A DNA stretch of 64,000 nt from Bryoerythrophyllum caledonicum (GCA_963971425.1 OZ020515.1:19030637-19094636), one strand, 5' to 3'. Positions 44,311 through 58,400 are shown, counted from the first letter of the stretch. Numbers and translations: made by a program. The notes: generated from the letters alone by a model not told the origin.

Positions 44311-46428
44311 AAGTTCTGTCAAATCTTATTGTCTTCAGCCTCCAATCTTTAGTCTTCGGTCTTCAGTCTTCAATCTTCAAATTCCTTCCCGTTGACCTAT
44401 TTTGTGGTGGTTCTAAAGGATTTGAAGTAAAGTTGGATGATAAGAAATCATGGCGTTGGACGGGTAAAACGGGACGGCCAAACCACAAGCTAACCGTCCG
44501 AAAGATTGGCTCCTAAACTTCAAACCCACGGTGACCAACAATCGTACCTCAACAATAGGAACAACATATAAGATTGACCATGTGGGTGATTAACCCTACT
44601 TCATTGTGACAAACATTAAAAAAATGGAGTTTATAATCATATGACTCGCAACAGTGTTTATGATGCAAAAAAATGAAAGTAATAAGCCTCCAGAACTGGC
44701 TAGGAATAACAATAAAAAGACGCCTCCAAAATCGGCTGGGAATAACAAAGCCACAAGCCACAACACACAAGTCTTCAAAATTCAATCTTCAAATCTTCAA
44801 AGTCTTTAAAATCTTCAAAAATTAAGAAGAAACTGAATTCCACACTCATCCTAAGTACATTCTACACAAAATAAGAAGGCAACAAACCTTCTTTTGCTTC
44901 TCAACTCATAACATTTGCACATTTTCTCTAAATTAAAAAGTTGATGATTTTCAAGAAAGCTAACAAAATTTCCTATATTCTCTAATAATTCCATTTTCAA
45001 CAAATTCTCCAAGAAATACTGATAGCTCTACAAAGTCACGCGTTTTAAAAGATTAGACCTACCTCTAATCAAGAACCTATAACTCTTGCTATACAACTTC
45101 ATTTGATTTAAATGACAAGTTTTTGAAAAACTAAAAATAGTTTTATGATGTCTAAAAACTTCAAAGAGAGAAGAAAAAACTACAAATTCTGGTGGTCATC
45201 CGAATCTCTGCTCCTCTATGTTGAGTGGCAGTAGACCCTCCTTCACTCACACGCTTATAACTTTTTGTTCACCACTCTAAATCAAGCAAAAATAATCTTC
45301 ATATGAGCACATCAAATAGATAAAGAAACCCTCAGAATTTCGTTTCAAAATATTTTTTACAACAAGAATTATGACTGTCAGACTCACGGCTTTTTACTCC
45401 CATAAACACTGTACTCCAAAAAACACACTTATCTTTTCCACACAAAAATCCGACTAGGAGGGAGGAAAAAGATGCCTACCTATCCTCGAGAATGCTAAGG
45501 TTGGTGGAATCTGCCTAAGTGCACCTTACATGGGTCTCAAAACACCTATTGGCTCAAAGAATACACCTAAAGGCAAGTTCCCATTTATCTTTTAAGGCCA
45601 ACAAACTTCTACAGTTCTAACTATGAGGTAAATCACCCTCTATTTACCATCTTTTAGTTCCTAACACTCAAATGAAACATCAAAACACTTATTCAAAGTA
45701 CAAAGCTTCAATCAAAATCAAATAGAGGTAAAAACTAAAATCAAAGAAGAGTGGTACTCTATCTACAAGAACTTAAGGATGCGCTTGATAGTAATTTTGA
45801 TGTAATCTACATGTTGAGCCTTTGACAAAGGATTCACTGGCTCTCATAACCAATGATGTTGGCTAGCAATTACCTTAATTGGCCTAGACATGCAAAAATA
45901 GTGGTTTTTGTTCAGACCCTCAAAACTTCCTTCAAATGTCACTTCACTAGTGCCCGGTTCAACACATCCAGTTTGAAGTAAGATCAATAAAGCACAAGCG
46001 TCCCTTTAGAGATTACTATGCCAATGCCGCTCAGTACAAGGCTCTTTCAGCGGACAAGAAGGTCCAACTTCATTAAAAAGGTGGAAGACAATGGTGTGGA
46101 ATCTGCCGGATGAGATAGTTGAATCAGCAACTAAGACAAGAAAAACTCTAATTTTACATCCAATTCAAGTTCTAGATCTTGTAATTCCATAAAAATCCTT
46201 CAGTTCGACATTTTACAGTTCAAATTTCAATTCCAAATACAAATCACAAGACAATAAATAAATAGTTTGAATTAATGAATATTATTCATGGCTTTCGCCT
46301 TTTAAACAAATCCATAACCAACAAGCATCACCTTGAAGCTATTAGAAGCGTCACCAATCAGTTCCGTCCTCCTAATCAAAGATCTTTTCAAAATGTAAAC
46401 AAGTATATATTTTATATACTGTAGATAT
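44311..46428. other. Unidentified ~2.1-kb segment inside the copia element
   Basis: AT-rich DNA that separates two reverse transcriptase pieces, so it is probably an insertion. It contains clustered TCTTCAA/TCTTCAG repeats (44335-44385 and 44765-44820). No long ORF and no clear terminal repeats were recognised. It could be a retrotransposon fragment or solo LTR. Confidence 0.4.
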
Positions 46429-46640
46429 TTACATTAGGACTACATGAGCAATGGTCTTCAGGAAGTCCACTCCTTCAACTTGAGAGTACCCCTTTGCCAC
46501 CAACCTGGCCTTGTAGTGCACAACTTGACCAGAAGCACCCTTCTTTGTGCGAAACACCCACTTGCATCCAACGTTCTTGCGACCCTTCGGAAGGGAAGCC
46601 AACTCCCAAGTTTCATTTGCCATGAGCGAGTCATATTCCT
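46429..46640 (-). pseudogene. Copia reverse transcriptase, N-terminal piece
   Basis: Translates to NETWELASLPKGRKNVGCKW, then VFRTKKGASGQVVHYKARLV, AKGYSQVEGVDF, the highly conserved start of the copia reverse transcriptase domain. It breaks off after KTIAHVV, where VVRLTSIR would be expected. Confidence 0.9.
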
Positions 46641-46751
46641 CTACTATGGCCGCCTCGCACTTGCTCGCATCGCTTCACACACGTTCAATGGATCCTTGAG
46701 AGTGGCCACATTGATCAGTTGCACTTCATCTAACGACAAGTTGTGATTCAT

Positions 46752-47880
46752 TCACCTCTCTCCAGGCGGCCGCCGCTCCCTTCTGGGATATCGTGGCTCT
46801 AGAGTACTCCCACTATCTTCATCACCACTTGGTGTTGATGTAGGTGTTATTGAAGACCCCACAGTTGCACCTTCTTCTTCACCATCCATCGTCTTCTCCT
46901 TCTTAAGAACACTATTACTCGTGGTACTTGGTTTTAAAGATTTGTCCACTAAAACCAACAAAGGCATCGCAATACTCCCACTTGGACTCATCTTCAAACC
47001 ATGATCAACACTTGAGCTATCTTCAACAAACACTACATCACGACCTCGAATGATCTTCTTTGTTTCAACACACATGAGGCAATATGCCTTGGTGCCCTCG
47101 CAATAGCGAAGAAACAAACACTTTGTGCCTCTTGCATCGAGTTTACCTCTCTTTGCATCCAACACCATCGCATATGCAATGCCTCCAAATACACATATGT
47201 GTGCAATGTATGGCTTGCGGCCGCTCCAAGCCTCCTGTGGTGTGGTGGTCACAAGCGCCCTTATCGAGCACCAATTGCGGATGTACACCGCCGTCTGCAT
47301 TGATCACCGCTTCTATCCAAAATGCAAGCTTGAGTCCTTGAGCATGAATCCTGCTCCTCGCCATTTCCACAACGGTACGGATAGCTCGCTCTGCCACTCC
47401 AATTTGCTTGAACGTGATAGTGTTGATGGTTGCCTATTCATGCTATGATGCTTCAAGTAGCTTTAAAATGCCTTTAAGATGAACTCTCCACAATTGTCTA
47501 ATTGAAACACCTTGATCTTGTGCTTGGATTGCTTCTCCGCAAGCACTTTGAATTCCTTGAACTTCTCAAGACACTCCTCTTTTGTCTTCAATGTCTACAA
47601 CCACATCTTTTTTGAAAAATCATCAATGAAGGTTACAAGGTATCTTGCACTACCAATGGACGTGGTCCTTATGAGACCGCACACATCCAAATGTACAATC
47701 TTCAAAGGTTTTGTCGCACGTGTCTCTCTATCCTTTGGAAATGGTGCCTTATGTTGCTTGCTTTGCACACACCTTTCACAAAATGGCATGGATGATTCAT
47801 CTTTGCCAAGGGTCATGCCATTTACCATGTTTTGAAGCAAATGCACATTTCTCCCGTTGAAATGACCAAGTCAACAATGC
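46752..47880 (-). pseudogene. Copia integrase region
   Basis: GAG-pre-integrase and integrase motifs in order: MPFCERCVQSKQHKAPFPK (47770), PLKIVHLDVCG and YLVTFIDDFSKKMW (~47600), AERAIRTVVEMARS (47390), then ALVTTTPQEAWSGRKPYI (47240), VFGGIAYAMV and KCLFLRYCEGTKAYCL, a Pro/Ser-rich linker and EPRYPRRERR near 46770. Frames shift between blocks. Integrases join the cDNA to host DNA through a DDE site. Confidence 0.85.
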
Positions 47881-47960
47881 CAAAGCTCCATGGCTCCATT
47901 CTTGCTTGATGATTATGCCAAATTTGTTGCATCGATCTCATATAGTTTGGTGAAGGCCAC

Positions 47961-49146
47961 TTAGTACAAGTTCTCTTCACGAGGTGCAACCGCAAGTACA
48001 TCTCCATTTGGTGCCCTCATTTTGCACCCGCCGACATTGAATAGCACCTTTATACCGCTTGACACAAGCTTGCTCATGAAGAGCAAGTTTGCTTGCAACT
48101 TCAGCACATGGAGGACGTCCTTGACTGTCATCCTCTTTGAACGCCCCCTCATGAGCACTTCAACAACAATGGCACCGAGTCCAATGACATCCACAACACT
48201 ATCATCATCCAAATGCGCGTTGCGAGATGGAATTACCTCATATGTATGAAATGCCGCCCGATGTAGTGTCATGTGTTTTGTGGCGCCCAAATCCAAAATC
48301 CACTTACAAATGGACTTGGAATGAGGTCCATCATGAGTTGCAAATGCATAGTCATCGTCCTCGTTGGTATGGTTGGCATTCTCCTTCTCCTTTGCTTGGT
48401 TTGCATTGTAGCGCTGCTTTTTCTTTGGCTTGAAGCAATTTCGTGCAAAATGACTTGGTTTGCCACAATTGTAACATACCTTAGGCTCGCCATGTGAGGA
48501 TGAGTTGCGCCCCTTGCTTTGCTTTGATACCAAGGTTGCATCATCGGCATGTGTCTCCTTGTCCTTGCGCTTAGATACTTTGTGCATCATCCGTGCAACG
48601 CAAACTCCATGGTGAGGTCCTTCATGCTCAACGTTTCTAAGGTGGTGATGAAGTTCTTTAAGGACGGCGACAATCTCTCGAGCAACGTCACCATGACATC
48701 CTTATCTCTCACAAAGATCTCCAAGCAACTGAGTTGATCAGCAAGTGCCTTCACTTGGTTGATGTCAGTCAATAAGTCATCACCTTCTTGCATCTTGGTT
48801 GTGAAGAACGTGCGACAAATGAAGGGGATGTTGGACTTTCTGTTGGTTTCGTGGATGTTGCACAAAGTCTTCCATGCCTCCGCCGGTCCTTTGCAACTCT
48901 TGATGTAGGCAAGTTGGTTGTCCACCAAATTTAGCCCAATGATAGACATGGCCTTCTTCACACGTCGATGTAGTCCTTTAACACCTTTGGATCATCATCA
49001 AATGATGGAGGTGTTTTTGTCTCTCCAACAATCTTCCAGAGGTCCATGGACTCCAACACCATCTCCATCTTGAACTTTCAATGATTGAAGTTGTCTCTCT
49101 TAAACTTGTCGATGACCCTAACAGTCTCATTCTCAAATGTGGCCAT
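47961..49146 (-). pseudogene. Copia gag and protease region
   Basis: Starts MATFENETVRVIDKFKRDNF at 49146, then KFKMEMVLESMDLW (after a stop where Trp is expected), then SIIGLNLVDNQLAYIKSCKG and ALADQLSCL, the UBN2/Retrotran gag region. A zinc knuckle, CYNCGKPSHFARNC, lies at about 48480. The protease site is altered: WILDLGATKHM instead of the usual DSGA. A frameshift near 48590 separates gag from the rest. Confidence 0.85.
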
Positions 49147-50400
49147 GTTGACACTCAAATGGCCAAGATCAGCCTTTTCATGCTTCTAATATGCACTATT
49201 GCATCTCAATCACTCAATTGAGCCCTTTCAACTTGGCTCCAAGGTGTATGTATACACCTCAAACATTCAAATCAACCCCTACTAAGGCTCTAATGGACAA
49301 CTAAGCATCATACACACTCAAATCAACCCCTTTCAGACTCTAATGTGCATGTACAATCAAATGAGTCACTTCTAAGCTCAAATGTGCAAAGAAATAACTC
49401 AAACATTCATATCAAGTTCATCTAAACTCAAATGTACACCTTTGCACGTCATTCAGACAAATCATCCTTTTCTTTGCTCATACACGCAAATATGAACTTC
49501 AATGACCTCAATGAGCTTCACGTAGACTCCAATGTGCAGCTAAGCTCCTTAATGACTCAAAACAACACCTTTAGAGAGCAAACAAGCACATCCACAATGA
49601 ATGAATACTTACAAGGTTCAAAAGCTTGAATGTGGACAACCGTCCCTCTTTGCAACTCCTTGTGTCTTTTGAAATTGCCTCGAATGTTCTAAATGAGCCC
49701 TTTTGCACCTCCTAAGCTTCAAATAAGCCCTTTTGAACTTGAATCGCTCGAAAGCCTCTTTTTTGCACCACCGAAGCTTCAAAGTCTTCTTTATACAATA
49801 CCGAAGCTCCAAAGCCTTCCTTGTACACGACTAAAGCTCCAAAAGCCGTCCTTGTGCACCACCAAAGCTCCAAAAGTTGTCCTTCTACATCTCCGAAGCT
49901 CAATATTGGCTAAAACATTCAAACGCACTCAAGATCTCTTCCAATCAACTTAGCAACAAAACTCTACACTCGCAATTCTCATTAGTGGGCCCTAACCTAT
50001 TAATGTTAAAAGAAATAGTGAGATGGTTACACAAGCAAGTGAAAAATACATAAGCTAGTACAAACAATGTTTGGAGTGAGATGTTGCTTTCTTTCAAAGC
50101 CGTTTACTTATCCTACTACTTAGTGGCGTCTCATGCATCTTGTAAGCGGCTTCTCAAGCAACTTGCAAGTCCCTCTATGCCAACTCATAGCCACCCACTT
50201 GTCCTTGCTTATCCCATGCAAGACATGTGGGCTCGTCCTACCTCTTTCACCTTGCGCTTTACATGTACCTCTAAAGTTTATTTCACCTCTCCTCCTCGTC
50301 TATCCATTTACTTTCTCCTTTAAATCTACCTCAATAACTATTTCCAATGCCGTAATAACTACGAGCAACTCATAACTCCAATATATTGGACACGGACTAT
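49147..50400. repeat. Repetitive non-coding DNA, including a ~36-bp tandem repeat at 49690-49905
   Basis: 49200-49440 repeats CTCAAATGTGCA and AAATCAACCCCT-like words. 49690-49905 holds about six ~36-bp units built on CCGAAGCTCCAAAGCC and TTGTGCACCACC. The region upstream of the copia gag would contain its 5' leader and LTR, but I could not delimit them. No gene was seen. Confidence 0.6.
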
Positions 50401-53400
50401 AAATATCTAGAGTCCAAATTTGTGCATGGTTATCGTGAAAGGGTTCGCATATTTTACGGGTCTATCACAGATGAATAAGGAGTCTGTAAGGAGATAACTA
50501 ACAAGATAACAAAGAACATGAGACGAGCATTGGCATCGTGAAAATGATATTTTTGGAAGCCAGCTTATGTTTAACGATCACTCGGCTTCATTATCTTGAA
50601 AGATGATTTTTGTTTGGGATGGTAATCATGGGCACAAGGATTGGCTTATTACATCTCCAAAATGCATTCATGTGATGCCGCGTGGCATTATTTGGTGGAT
50701 TGTATTCTCCTCACATCAAAGGGGAGCACCGGCATTCTCATGAATGCAATGAACGACATCAACATTTCAGAATTCTATTGTCAAAATGTTTTCTCTCTTA
50801 TTCCAAGTAATATTCAAGTACATAACTGATAAATATTTTGACATGCACAGATCCACCAAGAATGCTCACGTGAAGACTAACGTGGTGGATCAATTGCATC
50901 GAATGAACAAGTATGGGCAAATGAATCTAATTGAATCTAAAGAGCTCCTAATTCCGGACAAGTACACAACACGTGAAAATTGCCTGAAGCCCTACACGTG
51001 GTATCCTTTAATCTCCAAAGTCTTCATCAAATTCTTGAATAGAGTAAGTTATTTTGTTAAACCCTTTCATGTATAATCTTCAAGTCCTCTACTTTTAATT
51101 AAATCAAAATAAACTTCTATTGTAGCAAGAAGTAATGGCTTTTGTTGATGAAGCCGCAAGACTCTACACCGAGGAAAACACCATTAGAAAACCAGACATG
51201 AGTACGAATTCAGAAGGCAATGAACGATGCCTCTCAATTGAAAGTTAAATCTTTCATATCGGAATTTGATAAGCTAGCTTCTGTAGCTAATCCCAAGCAT
51301 ACACCCGAATTCCTCAAAGTGGTGAGTATACTCTTGTCTTGCATGTTATAGTCATTGTTCAATTTGCCTAATCATCTCTATTCACAACATTCTTGGTTCT
51401 ATAGATCAATTACCAGAGGAGCAACTTCAAAAAGCCCGAGATATCATTAGAGAAGCTCCAGAAAATCTCAGCTCCTATTGTTCAACCTCAATACAAGGTT
51501 AGGTGGTTGGAATGGTGGAACTCCGGTGACATTAGTAGTTGGCATTAAAACCTCTACGTTCTGGTATGACTTCTGAGAAGCTTGATGCATAGTTACACAA
51601 GGCAGCATTCTAGGCCGAGGTGAGGTTTTACATGTGATTGTTTTATCTTCACATTATATTATTGTAGGCAAAGTTTGATTGCTTCATACTAAGTTGTAAA
51701 ACTGACATATTTCACAGTTGGAGCATGTTACGGTGAAAGCTGTAAACGATACTCTCGCATCTGCGAAGTTGACCATTGATTGGATCGTTAAGGATGATCT
51801 TGATTCAATTGAAGATTACATTGAAAAGTGGCAGATTATCGTGTGGGATCACGCGTTCTATTTCCTCTTTAGGAAGTAAGGTGGCTTCTCAAGACTAATC
51901 CTCTTCATAGGCCAAGAGGGAAACAACAACGCTATGAAGCGACTTCTATACCGGTAACATATCCTATAACTTTGTTTGCTTATTGCATCCCAATCCCCCT
52001 TAATTTTGAGGTCCTCCATGCGGAAGAACATCCTTGCTTCTACTACGTTGTGGTTCCCATGATTTTACAAGGGTCCAAGCCACGGGAGCAAGGCTCCTTG
52101 TTTCCAAGGACCTTAATTGCACTTTATAATTTATCCATGAACTAGACTTCTTATTATGGAAGAGCATATTTTTCTTGGCCAATTTTGAGGTCCTTGTTAC
52201 GAAGGAGCACCCTAGCTTCTTCAGTTTTCATCTCCTATAATGATTTGGTTCATTTACATTAAGTAGGGTCCTTGACATCGATGGCCTTATTGATTTTGTG
52301 GTGTATCCTTTGATGCATATTGATATGCAGGAGTAACAATTCTTTCAATAATTAGTTGTCGTTGTTCATTATTTGTTTTACACAGTACCTCTAATTTTGA
52401 CAAACATTGTTATGGAATGATATAGGTATTTCAAAAGAGAATTGCTTGCTAAGGGCGAGATCGATCGCAAGTCCATGCCCAAGTTTTTTGGAGCTTGGTT
52501 TGAGAAGACTCTTTCTACATGCATGTTTACTACTAGACAAACGCGGGCATTCAATTCAATGGAACTCTAGGCTTGCCCATGGTACCTGGAATGCCCAAGA
52601 AAGATTGCTTCCACAGAAGACAAAACCAAGAAGGCAGGCCATACTCCTCAAGCTGGAGACACGGAGGAGATCTTTGATGACAAAGAGGAAGAGGAAATTG
52701 GGGTGGAGGTCGTTGTGACCACTAGTAAGAAATCTGCCAAGGAAAGCAAGGATGCCAAGGAAACAAAGGACTCCACTGACGCCAAGGGTACTAAGAAGAC
52801 AAAGGAAGCAAAGGGGAGCTTGTCGAATGATAAAGCCAAACAAACATCCGCAACCTAAGTGGCACCTTCAATTGCACAGGCGGTAAGTATTTTGTCTCAT
52901 TGCTCTCAGTTTCAACAGAGATGTTTGCACCTTCTCAATTGCATGCCCTTAGTGCCCAAAGCAGAGGCACTCATGGCATTTAGTCCGTTGTGTTGACCTT
53001 ATGCATATCAATCCCTGCCATTATTGACTACATGGTGAAAAACGTTGCACAATCTCCCGAGTTCATACAACTTATGGACTTTGCTAACATGGTATACTCT
53101 CTTTATTTCCATTTAATTTTCTCACCTCGTCATGGAGCATTCTGATTATTTTCATTATATATGGTTTTATGATTGTTTGATGTAACAAACTCTCTCAGAT
53201 GGGTCATGGTCGTGAACGACTTGATGGAGTTTTAGCAAAACAAGAGTCATGTTTGGACCTCATCATGGTTGATGTGCTAGATGGCTTACCAATCCCGGAG
53301 TTCTCGAAGTTAGATAAGGACATCCCCAAATGGAATGAATTGTGCAAAGACTGGGCAGAACCAATTTTAGAGCTAGATGTGAAGTTTCTCCAAGACAATG

Positions 53401-54794
53401 GCGCTATAATTTTTTTTCATTCTGACAACTCTAGAGTTTGTAATGCGACGGATTCATTGGCGGAGGCTTACGATTCTTGCATGATTGGTGGGGCAATAAT
53501 GAGATTCACTTGACATCATTTAAGAACCCAAAAAAAACAATAAGTCAGTTCATTTTCTATTCTCCTAAGTTGCTCAACGATGTCCATTCCAGTCATGATT
53601 ATTTCAATAGCTAACAGAAAGCTTGTACTTGTCCAATACTTTAAACAAAATGTTTTTGGATCGTTCTTTACATCAATGAGTCATTTGGCAGGAATATAGT
53701 GCAGTCGGACTTTTCTATTGAGGCAAACCAAGAAGCGAGCAATGTTGGCACGGACATTGTTGGCAAGAGTATTCTTTTATAACTACACAACCACCAGTTC
53801 CTACTTGAGGAATGGTGCAAAATTGAGGCGGGGTAGTTGTGAGAAGCACGCTCTCTTGGTCGAGTTGCTCATTAAAAGCTTCTCCAAACCAAGAGATGTT
53901 ATACTCAACTGCAACACCTCTACTGGTTTGAATATTTTTCTTATCGTTATGTCTGCATTCTGGATTACAAATTCTATCCTTTCTAAGGGAAAAAGATGTT
54001 GAGGAACGGCAAGTTCTGAGGACGACCGTCAATTTATTTTTGCCGATTTTGTGTTCTTTTGTTAAATGTTGCACTTAATTTAAGCCATCTCTTCTATAGT
54101 TGTCCACTTCTTGCATGTAGCCGAGGAGCTTTTGTTTCCAATATTAAATTCTAATCATAGTTTGCTCTATTAGTCATATGGCAGACCTTATGGAGAGATT
54201 CCTCGGTTATGCATTTTATTGCTCCCAAGCGCAAGTGTCCAGGCATTTCGTCGAAGTAAATGCCACCTTGTGGCATTGGAATCTGATACTCTCATATTTA
54301 GAGACATCTTAGCGCCTTTGAGTTCAGAGTTGTCTAAAGTAGTTTGTAAGCACAACAAGCGTAAGGCACCGTCAGCAACCGTGAAGAGTTTGGAGAAGAG
54401 GCCCCAAAAAAGGTTCCCAAGAATCGATTGAGTACGTAAGTCTAATCACATGTCACTATCAATTTTTGTTTCGTTTACTGCTATGTTATTTGTTTGTTTT
54501 ATGCCACTTACTTTCAAATTCTCACTAAAAAATCCATTTATCTCCTGTTGCAGTCATCTAGATGAATGTGCAAGCCCTCCAATCACATATCTCTTGCCGT
54601 ATTATATTGTGTCTTTCGCAATAGAGATGGCGAGTGTTTCTACTCCGATACGTCTATCACCTTCTCCGCAATACAATATTAGAGTGTGGAGACTCTTGGA
54701 TATAGAAGCCAAAGAGGTGGATCAGGAAGAAGAAGTTTCGAAGGAGATCAGGACTCCGAGCCTTCATGTGGCAGGGGGGAAAGCTCGTATGTGA
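50400..54794 (+). pseudogene. ParB/Srx-like plus DNA methyltransferase-like protein, copy 2
   Basis: Same exon order as copy 1. A decayed ParB part contains VKGFAYF (50430) and FVWDGNHGHKDW (~50610). Middle exons follow at 50851-51043, 51125-51240, 51410-51540 and 51720-51880, and 52425 onward gives YFKRELLAKGE, parallel to YFWRELVAKGA in copy 1. A Lys/Glu-rich linker (52640-52860) replaces the coiled coil. The methyltransferase part has DLIMVDVLDGLPIPEFS (53258-53310), EKHALLVELLIKSF and VILNCNTSTG (~53905-53925), then SVQAFRRSKCHLVALESDT (54240). It ends with a Ser/Pro-rich exon stopping at 54794. Numerous stops (for example in the ParB part and after SSWH at ~51545) show decay. The end faces copy 3 656 bp away. 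Confidence 0.6.
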
Positions 54795-55449
54795 GCGGTG
54801 AGCAAAAAAAGAGAGCTAACTTTTAAGGATTTTACATAGACTTAATGAACAAAGGGGCCCCTATTACCGTGGGATACTTTTAAAAAACTTGAAAAAGTTA
54901 GCTTTCGAATGGATTTTCTTAGTATATTTATAGACATTAGGGCTAACATCATCATGAACATTTATTAAAAAGAGTGATGTCATCATGTACTATGTAGGGT
55001 TTTTTAACCATAATTTTGAATACTATATGGATTAAGGGCTCAAATATTACAAGTACGAACAAAAAGAAGAACTCAAAAGTGAAAATAATTAAAGATTGAT
55101 AAGATGAAGATCCAAAATATGGTTAAATATATTTCTTTTTTGATAACATGATAGTGCGGGAGTAAATTAGTAAGATAGAAGATAAATGTATGTGTTAGTT
55201 ATTAGTGTGAAATTGGTATTGTAAAACCATTATAACATTACATGAAGAGAAGAAAAGAAGATCAATATATAATGAAATAGTCCTAAAGGACACGGTACAA
55301 TGCGACAAGTATAAATGAAATCTAAGATAAAGCTATCAATTGGCAAATCAATGTCAATTGAAGGCCAAGTTAAACCAAAACAAATGCTTATTCAAATGGC
55401 ATGCAATGCAAATAAAAAAACTATCTATGAACGGACCGCCATTGTAAGC
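54795..55449. other. Spacer between convergent copies 2 and 3, starting with a GAGC-type repeat
   Basis: Begins GTGAGCGGTGAGC followed by an A-rich tract and CCCCTATTACCGTGGGA, matching the motif order of repeats at 14822 and 56805. The remainder is AT-rich with no ORF. Confidence 0.45.
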
Positions 55450-58400
55450 CTATTTAGAACTATCCTCGCTACCAGCACTTTCATGAGCCTCTAAATCAAG
55501 ATCCTGAATAACACGCTTATCAAAAGCGCGCCTAGGTTGCCGTAATTGTGGAGATGGCAACTCTACCATCACTTGAGCTGCATCTCCAACATAGCTAGGG
55601 AGAAAAATGCTTGATGGTGGTGAAGACGAAACAAGCCTTGATGGAGCAGAAGGAGTTGATCTTGTTGAAACTCTACAAGGAAAAAAACAATAAGGAATTG
55701 AAGAAGATTTAATATTATGTTTTTAGTATGAAGGATAAACCATAGTACAAGGTCCAAACTTACTCACAAGATGCTACGCGATTGCGTTTTTGTCTCTTTT
55801 TAGGACGCTTATTAGAAGCATACCGTTGAATCCTCTTATTCTGTGCCACCGGAGGCGGCATTGCTGTAGGAATAAGAGGTTCCAATAGAAATTTGAAGAT
55901 TTCCGAGTCATCTTCAAAGGCCAAAATGTGGCGACCGGTTGCTTGACAAACACGAATAGATGCTCCCGCAAGAGGCCAAGTCAATTAATAACTGGCTTGA
56001 CTGAATAAATAAAAGCTTGAGCACATTAAAAAATCAAATGAAAGATTTAGTGTCAAATAAGAATTACCAGTGGAGGCATTCCAATCTAATATGATATCTC
56101 CAACCTCTGATGTTGCCTCAATGAAGAACCGCATGAAATCCGAACCTTTCTCCCGAGGCCCTCGCCATGGCACACTCATGCATAAGTTGAGTGTCAGAGG
56201 TTACGACATTGTAGAAAGTGTCGTCTTCATCAATGCTCGAGCGGAAGAAGAATTGAGATTTGATTGGATCATCTCGTACAAATAACTGAGCCCAGAACCG
56301 AGTACACTACAAAAACAAAGTAAAAATGAATTAGGACATATAAAGTTAATATACTATGGAGATTGTAGAAAATAAAAAGTATAAACATACCGTGGAGGAG
56401 GAATTACGTGGCAAAGCTAAAGGAAGATCATTCATTGCCCACCAATCGTGCTCAAGCCGGAAATTATAAGTCTCTGCTAGCTCTTCCACCTCAAACAAGA
56501 CGTCATGATCATTTGGATGAAATAGTATGACAGGGGCGTCGTCATGCAAATACAAATCAGCAAATTCAAACACCGTCTCCATATATTTATCCGGCCTAAC
56601 ATTGCAAAGAGGAATGGCCGTATTCGGTACTGATATTCCAGGCACAGGCAAATTCTCTGGAATGTCGACAATAATCAAATCGATTCCACTGGTGTGTTTG
56701 CATTGTGGATTGGAAACACGACGGGTCCTCCTTGCTCCAACCTAATAGAAGAAATTATGAATAATGAAAAGAATTAAATCAAATGATATCATAGGGGAAA
56801 GCTATTTTTCGAGCGTAGGGTTGCGAGCGGAGAGCGGCGAGCCTTGGTTCGCGAGCGCAGAGCGCAAGAAGTAGAGAGTTCAAAGAAAAAAAGCTAAAGT
56901 TTATGGAAATTTAAAGTTAAAGCTAAAGGAAAAGTAAAAGTGAACATTTAGGATAGGGTCCTATAGCCGTGGAAATTGGACTAGATCTGAGATTGAAGTG
57001 CTATCAAGATGTACTAAATTGCCACTAGAAGTGAAATTAGAGTAGGGACTGACCAATGAAATGGGTATTACTACCCTATGACCGTGGATGAATTGTGTTT
57101 TAATGAAAACAATTCTTTGTACAAAAAGAGGAGAGGAAAGTTGGATTCCAAATACAGTTTCAACTAGTTATTCATCAAGACTTATAAATATCCAACGAGT
57201 AAGTGAGATTTAAAGAAGGAGACTCTAAATTTGAATTAAGTGGAAATTTTAATCGTGAATTCTGTCGACTGAGGGACTTCAACCATGTATGTGGAACTAA
57301 TATTGGTATTTAAATAATTTTCTTAAGAAGAACTCAAGAAGCAATATATCTTCAATGGACATAGTGAGGGACCACATACTGGACTGCTATAGCAGATTTC
57401 CATATGAACTAATGTAGAGTAATTTGAGAGGTTGCTTGGAGGGGAAGAGCATGTTTAGTAGTACAAGAGTAGTGTTTATATTTTCCATAGTGGATATTCG
57501 ATCGGTTGTAGAGTTTGAATAGGATGAAGAGAAGAGCTTGAAATCAACAACTTTGAAACATTGCAGTGATGCAATGTGATCAAAACGACGGCATCAAATT
57601 AGAAATTTAGTGGCAATCTAAAGTCATCACTTCCTTCAATCAATGTCAATTTTGGCACTTTCTTTACTAAGGTGTTGATGCGCAATGCAACATCTTTATG
57701 GGACCACTGAGAATGTGGCGACACTCTCCACAGAGGTATTTTGTTCATTGGCAACAACGACATGGATTTCAAAAATGAAGACAAAAGAATGAGTAATTTA
57801 ACATAAGTGCAAAGAGTGGGAAAATAAATAGAATTTGATAGATAAAGTTGTTTTGATTCGGTACACAAGCATGAACACCAAACAATACTTCCATTATCTT
57901 TTTGATACTTGTAGGCTCAACAAAGATTGAAATAGGATGTGACAAAATGAAGCGGGAAGCACATCTACTTTCTACTTCAATTTATGTGTAATAAAGGAGG
58001 GGGGACTTTATTCATCCTCTATTAACGGTAGTGGGCTAGAGTAATGGCTTCAAGCAACAACTGCAGCAGTTAGGATAATGTGAGCTAAATCAAAGATATA
58101 TGTGTTGACACCTATATCCACTATCGTGAGGGCCTCATTGTGAGCCGCCTACTTTGTTGTCATCTCAGCAATAGCAACCTCAACAAAGAGCTTGATGCTC
58201 GCTTTGACCTTGGCAACTACAACCTTCAACTTCATAATAGCTTTAGCCTCCACGGCTGTTTTTGCCTCCACCATTGCTTTCTCTTTCTTTGCCTTCTCAG
58301 CTTCAGCCGCCTTCATCTCCGTTCCTCTTGTTTGTTTTCTAGGCGCCGCAGCATCTAGCAAACGAACCATAATCTCACTGCCAACTTAATCGGGTTAGAT

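Larger units (their letters stand above)
40840..49146 (-). mobile_element. Ty1/copia retrotransposon, interrupted by a Tc1 element and an unknown 2.1-kb segment
   Basis: The order on the minus strand is gag, protease, integrase, reverse transcriptase, which is the copia order. The start codon is at 49146. The reverse transcriptase is split at 46430 by unidentified DNA to about 44310 and at 43953 by the Tc1 element. Copia sequence fades near 40840, where the Helitron helicase begins, so RNase H and the 3' LTR are missing. I did not find the LTRs or a primer-binding site. Several stops and frameshifts show it is inactive. Confidence 0.85.
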
